NCBI GenBank assembly: GCA_035578155.1
Contig: JAPWDM010000001.1
Coordinates: 10,329,543-10,393,542, forward strand
Source of the DNA: Brachynemurus nebulosus
Lineage: Eukaryota > Arthropoda > Insecta > Neuroptera > Myrmeleontidae
Reading direction: 5' to 3'
Length of the DNA: 64,000 nucleotides
The notes under the pieces were generated by a model that worked only from the letters and a program-made list of their open reading frames with translations, made no database searches and was not told the DNA's origin. Below, in pieces: positions 54,509-64,000 of this stretch. How positions within the stretch are numbered: the first letter of the stretch is position 1; the number at the start of each line of letters is the position of its first letter. The translations under genes and the position numbers were made by a program.

Positions 54509-57476
54509 AGCTGTGTGAAGTTGGCACCCACTTTTGCAAATTTTTCGATTTAAAAGTGCACCTTCGTTTGTCCACGATTGTCCACCAAAAATTTTCGTTT
54601 GTCCACTTTTGGTTTTGAAATGGCGGCCCAAAATTTTTTTTTGCACATTTTTCTCACCGGCACCCCCAAATTGCAACCAAGGTTTCTGAACCACCTAAAT
54701 CGTTTGTCCACCGTTTGTCCATGTTTGTCCAACAATTAGTTTCGTTTGTCCACCCACCGGTTAATTATAATTAATTATTAAAATTTTCAGAAAGTGTGAA
54801 GTTGGCACCACTTTTTTTGAATTTTGAATTTTTTTTTACTGGATTCGTTTGTCCATCGTTTGTCCACGATTGTCCACCCAAAATTTTCGTTTGTCCACTT
54901 TTGGTTTTGAAATGGCGGCCCAAAAATTTTTTTGCACATTTTTTCACTGGCACCCCCAAATTGCAACCGAGGTTTTTGAACCACCTAAATCGTTTGTCCA
55001 TCGTTTGTCCATGTTTGTCCAACAATTAGTTTCGTTTGTCCACCCACCGGTTAATTATAAAAAATTATTAAAATTTTCAGAAAGTGTGAAGTTGGCACCC
55101 CTTTTTTTGAATTTTGCATTTTTTTTACTGCATTCGTTTGTCCATCGTTTGTCTAGGATTGTCCACCAAAAATTTTCGTTTGTCCACTTTTGGTTTTGAA
55201 ATGGCGGCCCAAAAATTTTTTTTGCAATTTTTCTCACTGGCACCCCCAAATTGCAACCAAGGTTTCTGAACCACCTAAATCGTTTGTCTATCGTTTGTCC
55301 ACCCACCGGTTAATTATAATCATTTATTATAATTTTCATAAAGTGTGAAGTTAGCAGCCCTTTTTTGAAATTTTACAATTTATTTTTACTGGATTCGTTT
55401 GTTCATCGTTAGTGCAAGGTTTTCCACCCCCAAGTTTCGTTTGTCCACAGGACATTTTAAAATCGCAGGTGAAAAACAATTTGCATTGAACTATTACTCG
55501 GAGCGATTTTTTTTTATTACAATTTACAAATTAAATGATTTCTTACTATTACCGTTAAATTTCCATATCCTATTAGATTTTTGAAAAAAAACAAAAAAAA
55601 TATAAAAAATTTATTTGGGTTAGGTATATGCATATTCGCTATTAAAAAGGAAACGTGGTATTTTTGCTAAGTAAAATATTAATTTATTTTATTATTTATA
55701 CAAATTTACATTATTTTACATAAAAATTAGAATAAAAAAATATAAAAATTGTAAGTTAAAAATTTTGGCTAGATAAAAATTCACCAAACCTGTGTAAAAG
55801 TATGGAAATATCCAACTTAAAATTTCATTGTTATCTATTATTATATTTTGTCAAAATGCGAAATTACAAAACTAATCGTTAAAAATGTAATTTCCCAATA
55901 TGGAGTAATAATACAATATTGTGTAAAATTATATAACATTTTGTGTGTTGATGACGCCATCATCATATTCGTTTTTATCATTCACCTGTTTTTTGTTTTT
56001 TTTTATATGACGTGGTCACATGTCCGTGTATTATAAAGTTTTCTGTTTAAATTATGTAATAAGTAACAATTACAGTAACCACTATGAAACTGTACACTAC
56101 CAAAATGTTACAACCAATATTATTTTCACAATATGAAACGAAAGCAATAAAAGAAATTGCAAATATCCATATACAGGGTTGCTAGGATACCAAAAAGTCA
56201 CACTTTCTGAAAATTTTAATAATTAATTATAATGGGGATTTTGACTAATTTTGGGAAACTATTTTAAAATACGCATATTTATGTATTATGCATATATATA
56301 TAATTTTAATTTTTAAAAATAATGCCGAAAATCGTTAAAAAAAATTAATTTAATATTTGTTCTCAAAATTTGCGCGAAAACGTTCATTAGCTTCAATTAC
56401 GTCAGTTTCTCTAGATAGCAACAGGTGTCCTGTAACTAAGAAAAAAATCTGTTTATTTTTCTTATAACTAGGAAAAGAAATTGTTGATTTTTAAAAAAAT
56501 TAATCAAATTCAAATTAATTTCCATAGTTATGTTGGCTAACCGGAATTTAAGTAGCGACCCTAGTGGCGACAGTGTTGAAATATAAGAGAAAGCAACGTC
56601 ACAGCCCATTTCTGCTGACGTAATTTATAGCTGAAAAATTACTTTTTTTATTAATTTTTTTAAAATTAAATAATCATAGTTAGGATGAATTAACATAACA
56701 AATTGCTGTCTTTTATTATCAATTTTCATTAAAATTTGTTTTTATTGTTTTTCTTTGATACTGTCAAATACCCCATTAACCGGTGGGTGGACAAACGAAA
56801 CTAATTGTTGGACAAACATGGACAAACGATGGACAAACGAAAGCAGTGAAAAAAAATGCAAAATTCAAAAAGAGGGGTGCCAACTTCACATTTTCTGAAA
56901 ATTTTAATAATTAATTATAATTAACCGGTGGGTGGACAAACGAAACTAATTGTTGGACAAACATGGACAAACGATGGACAAACGATTTAGGTGGTTCAAA
57001 AACCTCGGTTGCAATTTGGGGGTGCCGGTGAAAAAATGTGAAAAAAAATTTTTGGGCCGCCATTTCAAAATCAAAAGTGGACAAACGAAAATTTTGGGTG
57101 GACAATCGTGGACAAACGATGGACAAACGAATGCAGTAAAAAAAATGCAAAATTCAAAAAAAGGGGTGCCAACTTCACACTTTCTGAAAATTTTAATAAT
57201 TAATTATAATTAACCGGTGGGTGGACAAACGAAACTAATTGTTGGACAAACATGGACAAACGATGGACAAACGATTTAGGTGGTTCAGAAACCGTGGTTG
57301 CAATTTGGGGGTGCCAGTGAGAAAAATGTGCAAAAAAAGTTTTTGAGCCGCCATTTCAAAACCAAAAGTGGACAAACGAAAATTTTTGGTGGACAATCGT
57401 GGGCAAACGATGGACAAACGAATGTGCACGTTTAAATCGAAAAATTTGCAAAAGTGGGTGCCAACTTCACACAGCT
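54509..57476. mobile_element. Foldback-type transposon, 2.97 kb, perfect 9-bp duplication
   Basis: The outer ends AGCTGTGTGAAGTTGGCACC and its complement GGTGCCAACTTCACACAGCT are flanked by CATGAATGT at 54500-54508 and 57477-57485. The left arm (54509 to about 55460) and right arm (about 56775 to 57476) are long inverted repeats built of units of about 285 bp, each starting GTGTGAAGTTGGCACC. Each unit is studded with the decamer-like word CGTTTGTCCA (six to eight per unit). Long, internally iterated inverted arms plus a 9-bp duplication are the description of Foldback (MULE-related) elements. The 1.3-kb middle has no recognised protein. Open frames in the arms are repeats of the decamer, not genes. 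The high similarity between arms suggests recent activity or conversion. Confidence 0.9.
55461..56774. other. unique middle of the Foldback element
   Basis: AT-rich with no recognised ORF. A stray copy of an arm segment (CACACTTTCTGAAAATTTTA, 56201-56234) lies inside, probably left by rearrangement of the arms. Confidence 0.6.
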
Positions 57477-57489
57477 CATGAATGTTATG

Positions 57490-58050
57490 CTAGGCCGGAG
57501 CTGGTGTCGCCACGCGTTGGACATTCCGACGATGCTGGTCAAGTCTGTGCGACGGTTTCTGTTTGGTGTTTCCGATATAGGCTGCATCACAATCCCGACA
57601 ATTGACCATATAAACCACATTTTGACGGTTGCTCGTGGAGATTGAGGGTTTTAAATTTGAATAAAAATTTTTGAGGTTTGTGGAATATTGGAAAGCTGGG
57701 TGGAAATTAAAAGATTTTAAAATTTGTTTAATATTTTCAGAGTGCTGTCCAGTAAAAGGAAGAAAAAGATAATGTCTGTTGAGCGTGTTCTGTTTTAATG
57801 ATTTATCGGAACAATTGTTGAAAAGTCTGTGAGTCAATTTTTTGGTAATATTCAGTATTAATTTTTTCGGATAGTTATTAAGTGTTAAAATATGTTGAGC
57901 ATTTTTTAGCGCACGGGGACAGTGAAAATGGTGACTCTATTTGAGGGATCTGTTTATCAAATTTGAAGCTACGTTGTATTTTATCTGAGAAGTGCGTACT
58001 GAGTGATAATTTAGGATACACATTGAAGAAAGAACATTGTGTTTTTTAAA
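57490..58050 (-). pseudogene. Penelope-like protein: post-RT linker and GIY-YIG endonuclease start
   Basis: Penelope-like elements encode a reverse transcriptase fused to a GIY-YIG nuclease. Reading the minus strand across two shifts gives STHFSDKIQRSFKFDKQIPQ (near 58005-57945), then HCPRALKNAQHILTLNNYP and KKLTHRLFNNC. The nuclease start VVYMVNCRDCDAAYIGNTKQ and HRLDQHRRNVQR follow, down to about 57490. VVYMVNC..C...YIG is the GIY-YIG module with its paired cysteines; the arginine-containing HRLDQHRR helix follows as expected. Reverse transcriptase motifs are absent (5' truncation) and a stop (TAG, about 57489) plus the Foldback insertion terminate the frame. It is non-functional. Confidence 0.85.
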
Positions 58051-58164
58051 ATACAACCTATAAATAAAAAAGTTCAAATTTGTGGGAAATTTTGGAAATT
58101 CATTTGGTTTAAATTTTGTCATATGAGTAAATATGCTGCTGTACGAATACGCGTGTGGCTGACC

Positions 58165-59279
58165 ACACATATATATTATACTATATTAATTTGAAATTTT
58201 CGTCAATAATAGTTAATTAACGCAATTCCATCGCAGTGTAATTAATGTGACATAAATAACTTTGTGTCACTGTAAATAATATAATTTATCTACCCAGTGG
58301 ATAAATAATTTTAGTATAATACAAAATATAGGTACTCTACAGATAGCACTATAATATTCAGTAAGGAAATTTTATTTATTTTCTACTCTTGACATACATA
58401 ACACGATAACGGTTTTGCAGTGTGCATGAATTAGCTTTAAAATACGTTTTTAAAAGAGACGTCCTTATAAAGGTTCTGTATACAACAATACGGCAAGAGA
58501 ACATGATATTCAAGGGTTTTTCTTAATAAAATACGAATTGTTTCTTAATCCTGATTAATAAACGGTTACTGAACTAACAGAATTAGAAGCGAATTGCAGT
58601 TTTCCGAAGTCGTTCTTTTCATTGTTATACTCGATTTCAAATACAATTGATCATAAGTCATCGTGAAAAAATTAAATAAATCTTAAATTCGAAACAAATC
58701 AATCTTCTATTCTTTTCTAAAAACAAACTGCAAAATAAAATTTACATAAATGCAATATTGAAAGAGATAAAGTCAAGAAAACGGAAATTATTTAAATTCA
58801 TAAGTGATGAAGCATGGTTAAATTTAAGTGAAATGGACCATACTACAGTTACACATTTGGATCACTAGAAAAAAGATTCCTATCAAATTGATAATATTTT
58901 TAAAAGGGATTTCATTATTTTGACAGTAGAAATGAAATGTTCACATGAAAATTACCCGAATTCAAATCATTTCCATAAAAGCTTATTTGGGGGAAAAGAA
59001 AACTTAATTTGATGACATCATCAAGTTTATCAAAATTTTTCCATGTCTTAGCGAAGTGATAGAATCATAAATGAGTGGACCGAATTGGTGGTTTCCAAAG
59101 CGGTTTTGTCCCAGTCAAGTAAAGTCAAAAAGGAGTGGATCTAAAATCACTTTCATAAGGACTAATTTGAGAAAAAAAGGTTTTTAATTTTAATTTTTAG
59201 TCGTCAGTGTTAATGGTGATCTCTTTAAGTGATGATGAAATTATCAAAATCTATTTTTATTTTAAAAAAATTAAAAAAT
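58165..59279. other. AT-rich, no gene seen
   Basis: Nothing coding recognised; a fragment at 58905-59080 resembles words near 29500-29720 (ATTTTGAYAGTARAAAT, CATCATC). Confidence 0.45.
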
Positions 59280-59650
59280 ACCTCTGTTACAGCATACTGC
59301 ATAACATAGCGAACTTCCATTTATAAAAATTAGTTTTTCTCGAAAAACAAATCACAGAGAATAATGGTTTAAAAACTTTTTTATGTAATGGCGTAAAAAA
59401 ATTTCGAAAAACTTTTGAACTTGAGAAAATGAAGAGAACTTGGGCAAAAAACTTAATATTTTTACCAAAAATGTTCAAAAAACCGTGTTCCGGGCATCGG
59501 ATATGTCTGGCTAACGAACTTGTCCAAGGGTTCGGGACTTCCAACATTTTCACCAAGTTTCGTAAAAATAAGACATTTCGTTCGAGAATTATCGTTCTAA
59601 GGACCTCAAAACAAACTTCTGTTTGGGATCTCAAACATAAATTTGTCTGA
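59280..59650 (-). repeat. composite dispersed repeat E-A-B, reverse copy
   Basis: CTGCATAACATAGCGAACTTCC (family E edge) leads into family A (AATAATGGTTTAAAAACTTT, GGCTAACGAACTTGTCCAAG, GGGACTTCCAACATTTTCACC, TTCGTTCGAGAATTATCG) and the start of reversed B (GGACCTCAAAACAAACTTCT). It lacks the (AT)n array seen in the 33.3-34.2 kb copy. Confidence 0.7.
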
Positions 59651-60250
59651 ACAAAAAAATAAAAACAAAAACATACTTTGAAAAACTGGATACCCCATTA
59701 GGCCCCTATTTGGAACCTATATCTTTTAAGTTTTTCAAGCCAAAGCTTGAATAAATAGATATCGATCTGAATTCTTTTATTGTTACTTTAAATTTTTACA
59801 CACAATATAACCGCGATTGTAATATAATGCAATTGTATTCACTTATGAAATATGTATGCATCGACTATATAATATTTTCCATATTATTAAGTTTACACAA
59901 ATTTATATACAATAATAAATAACAAATATAATGTATTCTATAGTGAATACTAAATAGATTTATTCACTACGTTATGTAACGTTGTAAAGTAACGAATACT
60001 ATTATAGATACAGTTGTGAAGAAATGACGTTGCTGTGTAATAAATCGATTATATTGTAAGAAAATTTAAAAGTAACGACGTTATTTTGGTTTTATTCATA
60101 TTATTTGTGGTCATACAAAATCATCATTCTTATTTATTGTGCGATGCATGTAGTAAAATATTATATTAACTCAAGCGCCACTTCTCGCATCAATATTATT
60201 CCCCGTTGCACCCTTTTTATAAGCCAAAAACACTCCAAAAATTAATTTTT
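59651..60250. other. no gene seen
   Basis: AT-rich; nothing recognised. Confidence 0.5.
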
Positions 60251-60800
60251 CATCCTTACCCGCCCCCAATGATTTATCAATTTTAATCTCGTTCTCGGTT
60301 TTTTAGTCCAAGTCTTAAAATTGGGTTACATTATCTTCAATGCTACTTCAGTCATTTCTAAAAAAAAATCAAGTATCCAAATGGCACTATGTGTGTAAGT
60401 TTGAAAAATTGTCAACAAATGCCGCCGAAGATCCTTTTTGATAGTTAAAAGATGGCGTTGCTAGTTTGAACCACCGCGAACTCTGTACCTTGATTCAAAA
60501 TTCCATGAAAAAGATGGCGTTGCTAGTCTGAACCACTGCGAACTCTCTACCTTGATTCATAATTTTATCAAATTTTTTATCTGAAAACAGGTTTAGGCTT
60601 GTATAAATTGTTAATTTTTTATCCCTACCCGCCCCCAATCCTAAGAGAAATATTCAAATCTCGCTCTGATGGGATTTATCAATTTTAATCTCGTTCTCGG
60701 TTTTTTAATCCAAGTCTCAAAATGGGGTTACATTATCTTCAATGCTACTTCAGTCATTTCTAAAAAAAAAAAATCAAGTATCCAAATGGCACTATTTCCT
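60251..60800. repeat. nested local duplications
   Basis: A segment of about 140 bp (CCTACCCGCCCCCAA or TTACCCGCCCCCAA, GATTTATCAATTTTAATCTC, GTTACATTATCTTCAATGCT, CAAGTATCCAAATGGCACTA) occurs at 60258-60390 and 60620-60795. Between them a unit of about 61 bp (AAGATGGCGTTGCTAGT, TGAACCACYGCGAACTCT) is present twice, at 60450-60510 and 60511-60571. Confidence 0.85.
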
Positions 60801-63800
60801 CCCTCTCCCGAACGACATTTCTAGTCTAATCATATTTATATTTCAATGTAACAACTAATTTTCATTCTTTGAGACTTTTTTTCAGATATCCGTAAAACCG
60901 ATAGCATTACGAGTAGGTACTTCGATTTTAGGCCTTTACTGGGGAATTGAGGCCTTACCGAAAAATTATCCTTTCATCTTTTCTCAACCGTTTTAACTTT
61001 TTGACTATCTTAACCTTACTTCACTCTCTAATCTAATATTCTGAAATTCTGTACATAATTAATTACTTATAATGCTTCGCTTCGTTTGCGTTATTTAGTT
61101 TGAGTTATCTTTGGGGCTCCAGCCTCCTGGGTGGGTATGATCCGCTATTGATAGACGCCTCACTTGTCTAAATTCGTTTTAAGTAATCTTGGCTGTGTGT
61201 ATATAGATGATTTTATTCTTGAAAGCTACAAACATAGGTTAAAATATTTTGTTCATATAATTTTTCTCTATCTGTCAACATTTAAGAAACTAACTAATAT
61301 TAAAAATGTTGTGTGTTGAAAAGTCACTGACGTTTGACAGTAAAACTAATGGAACAAATACGGTAAAACGAGACGAGACAAGATGATTACACCATGTATG
61401 CAATGTAATTTCAACGAGCAATCCACATAAGGTTCCATGTGGGTTTTAAGCGTTGACATAAAAGAGTTTGTCGAAATGTCATGTTCACGATTTTTAATAT
61501 ATAATATTATAAATGTGGCAAAATAAATCTTTTAAAAAGGAAAAACGAATTTTAAAGATAAAAAGTAATTCAAAATATAAAAATTTTATTTATTTATGTG
61601 ACTATGAAATAGGAAAGAAAATTATATTTGTAGTAAAATTCATCTTAAGATGTATTTGTTTTCTGTTATAGTTTTTTAATTTAGATCTATGTGATCTTAT
61701 TATCAGTTATCCAGACTTTTCGAAAAATAGGATTAACTTTATTAGTATGAAATCATAATACAGAGTACTCCGGAGAGCTTCAGTTATGAGAGATGAATTA
61801 AAATGCTGCCACCATTCGGACCAATTATTTTAACTTGTGTGCTGTGACGTGAGAATTTGCTAGATTCAAGTTTCTTCTGTATTTTCAAATGATTGTTAAC
61901 AATTACGTTATCATTACCAGGAGTTCAGTTCAATAAAACACAAAAGGAAAGTTTCGCAGGTATAATAATTCCCAATTTTAATGAAAGATGGTATCCGTAT
62001 AATACAAGGGAAAACGATAGACTTTTATTTTTTCCTTCGGAGAAATACGAACACCTTTCTTTACCGAAGTCCATTAAGCCGTTTAGACGCCACAGAAACA
62101 GACATAATTAGATACATACGTATACAACTCATGCATATAACTCTCCTTGCGGTGTAGTCGGGCAAAAATATTAACTACTTACATATTTTCATTCACATTA
62201 CTTATTGTTGTCAAATTCCCTACCTAGTATATGTGTTTTATGCACAATATTTCAAAATCCTTTAGTTCTAAAATCAATATTTTTTTTCTGAAATATACCT
62301 TAACAGTACATAAAAATTATATTAACATAGACCGGTCGAATATTGGTAACTTTATCTAATTGAATAAGTCAAGTGTCCTCACTAGCCTCATTTATACTCT
62401 TAGCTAGATGTAACCATTAGTCCAGATCTCGCACATGCGTTACATTACGAAAAAACATTCTTAATTTTTCTAAAATTCTGTGGACTTGACCGGTTATTTA
62501 TTTTTACTAACCAATTATTAAGGCTTAAAACTCTTAATAACTTTCATGGATAAAAATTTTTTAAAATGTAAAATATCCTCTTTTGTTGACCAATTAATGG
62601 CCAATTTGTGATCTATTAGACAAAATTGTATCATCAATCTAGCATCATGAAGACAATTTCATCTCTTAAATAGCTTCAACGCCCAATAAAAAGAGTAGGG
62701 GTCCGTTATTTCCACTTGTGCTTTACAAATTATGTATCAAATTTCATCAGAAATCAGAATCACCTGAAGACCTTTGTTTCCCCTGTTACAGTTGTTTTTT
62801 TTCTTTTGCTTTTTTTTTATAGCCATCGATAAATCAGAATTATTTTTAGTTTATTTTCAACTAACAATATGTTACAATATGTTTTTTACTTAAACCACAT
62901 CTTTTCCAGGCATGATATTATTTACAGAAGAATAGTTTTTGTATTTTCCTAAAATAGGTAGCCGCATACCTCTACATTTTCGTTTTCCATCCGTATATAT
63001 AAAATTTTCATACGACCATATCCTTGTTCATCCTATTTGGTCATCAGTCTATGTATGAATAGAGTTGGAATGGTTCGCTTATTGATTTGTTATTCTTCTA
63101 CTCCAGTGTACATATATAAAGAAAGACTTACCTTTTAGAATTTCCTTTATTTTCCTAACCATATATCATAAACAGTCTATTTACTGGTTGTTAAAAACAC
63201 GGTAGTTGTGAATAATAAAAATTGAATGCTGTAAAGGGAAATTGAAATTGTGTTAATCTACTTATTTAATTTGTCGATATATCGATGAGCATAATCGGAT
63301 TAAATAGAATGTCAGAATTCTAATCCTTTCAATTATTGACAAAATAATGAGGTTGATTCAATAGATAAGCATCTTGATGTATTAAATATATCATTTAATT
63401 TCTTTATACCTATACCATATGAGTAACAAACCAACAGATTATTTCAAGAAATTACTAATATCAAATAAGCATAATAAATTTTGTTTCTAATACACCAATG
63501 ACTCGAAATAAGGAAATGTAATTATGTATATATTGGTCACACGGATATAAAAAAAAATTCACAAAATATTATCAGCAATTTTTAAAATAAACCATTATAT
63601 GTATCTATTGCCATGCCATCTGTATGGCGATTGCAAATTTACTTGCATAAAATCTATTTATCGGATTGATAATCAATATATAAAGTTCATTGACATCTGT
63701 TATCAAAATGTAAAATCTACTACAATGATAAGATAATGCATTGACTCGATATGTTTTCAGATAAATTCTACACTTTAAACCTTTAGTTCTAATATTAAAA

Positions 63801-64000
63801 ACTCGCGGCGCTGTTAGTCAGAATATTCTAGATATTTTGTAAGATTGGTTTGCTTATATTTTGATTTAAAATCAGATAACACTTTTTGTACAAACTCCGA
63901 ACATGTAAGTACAGTATATGTATTTTTTAATTTATTTTAAGCTTACGTAATTATTCTTAAGCATGTAAATTTATTTATTCTAAATTTATTATTTAGAATT
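60801..64000. other. AT-rich, no gene seen
   Basis: No supported gene, RNA gene or transposon boundary in this final 3.2 kb. Short frames such as one at 61893-62111 show no recognisable domain, though a small exon of an unknown gene cannot be excluded. Confidence 0.45.

Larger units (their letters stand above)
53505..58164 (-). mobile_element. 5'-truncated Penelope-like element with inverted terminal repeats
   Basis: Coding remnants on the minus strand (58050-57490 and, beyond an insertion, 54499-54290) belong to a Penelope-like retroelement. Its two outer ends, 53505-53596 and 58077-58164, are inverted copies of each other, about 85-90% over about 90 bp, sharing TCGTATTCGTACAGCAGCAT and TTTAAACCAAA. 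Flanking repeats in direct or inverted arrangement are usual for Penelope elements. A part of the end motif (ATTCGTATTCGTACACC) recurs at about 53620. The 53600-54290 part appears to be 3' untranslated. The element is interrupted by the Foldback at 54509-57476. Confidence 0.75.

Noticed and set aside
54771..57429. Several open frames of 60-116 aa on both strands of the Foldback arms
   Set aside because: They repeat the same short peptide derived from the CGTTTGTCCA word, appear in every arm unit and break at unit borders. They reflect the repeat.

Overview
The window looks like a stretch of AT-rich, transposon-dense arthropod (most likely insect) nuclear DNA. Evidence for this: a full-length Jockey-clade LINE with an arthropod-type downstream promoter element, a mariner relic, a Penelope-like element, tRNA-derived SINEs, a pogo-like relic, many MITEs and long (AT)n arrays. 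I could support no host protein-coding gene, rRNA or genuine tRNA gene. The species cannot be read from the sequence.

Layout. 1-872: a run of about eight perfect or near-perfect hairpins ending in an A-tract, probably the 3' end of a retroelement that continues to the left of the window. 2.3-8.6 kb: AT-rich DNA with microsatellites, a PIF/Harbinger-type MITE (5.5 kb) and a terminal fragment of the pogo-like family (6.2 kb). 9.0-20.2 kb: a TTAA-type element with a nested foldback (9.0-10.4), a SINE (13.1), a TTA-flanked element (14.4-15.4), a second TTAA element (16.7-17.5), a hAT-type element with a perfect 8-bp duplication (18.4-18.9), and copies of a dispersed 'family C' repeat. 20.2-21.1 kb: a TIR element carrying a decayed protein fragment that resembles insect DUF7869-type proteins. 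25.1-29.5 kb: the Jockey-clade LINE on the minus strand, with both ORFs open and a probable target-site duplication. 30.7-31.3 kb: a hAT element containing a 5'-truncated LINE fragment whose 3' tail is an (AT)n array. 33.3-34.2 kb: a reverse copy of a composite dispersed family (E/A/B). 36.4-38.2 kb: a decayed pogo-like transposon with about ten iterated copies of a 13-bp terminal motif. 40.5-42.8 kb: a cluster of long palindromes. 43.4-49.3 kb: several MITEs and an internally deleted mariner. 51.0-51.9 kb: tandem family C. 52.3-53.3 kb: two SINE copies. 53.5-58.2 kb: a Penelope-like element interrupted by a 3-kb Foldback-type transposon with a perfect 9-bp duplication. 58.2-64 kb: mostly featureless AT-rich DNA with local duplications.

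How the parts work together: the only apparently intact coding capacity is the LINE (ORF1 RNA-binding protein; ORF2 endonuclease plus reverse transcriptase). Everything else is non-autonomous or decayed. The nests (LINE tail inside hAT, Foldback inside Penelope, MITE inside family A/B) give a relative order of insertions. Boundaries were read by eye from terminal repeats and target duplications; superfamily names rest mainly on those signatures.
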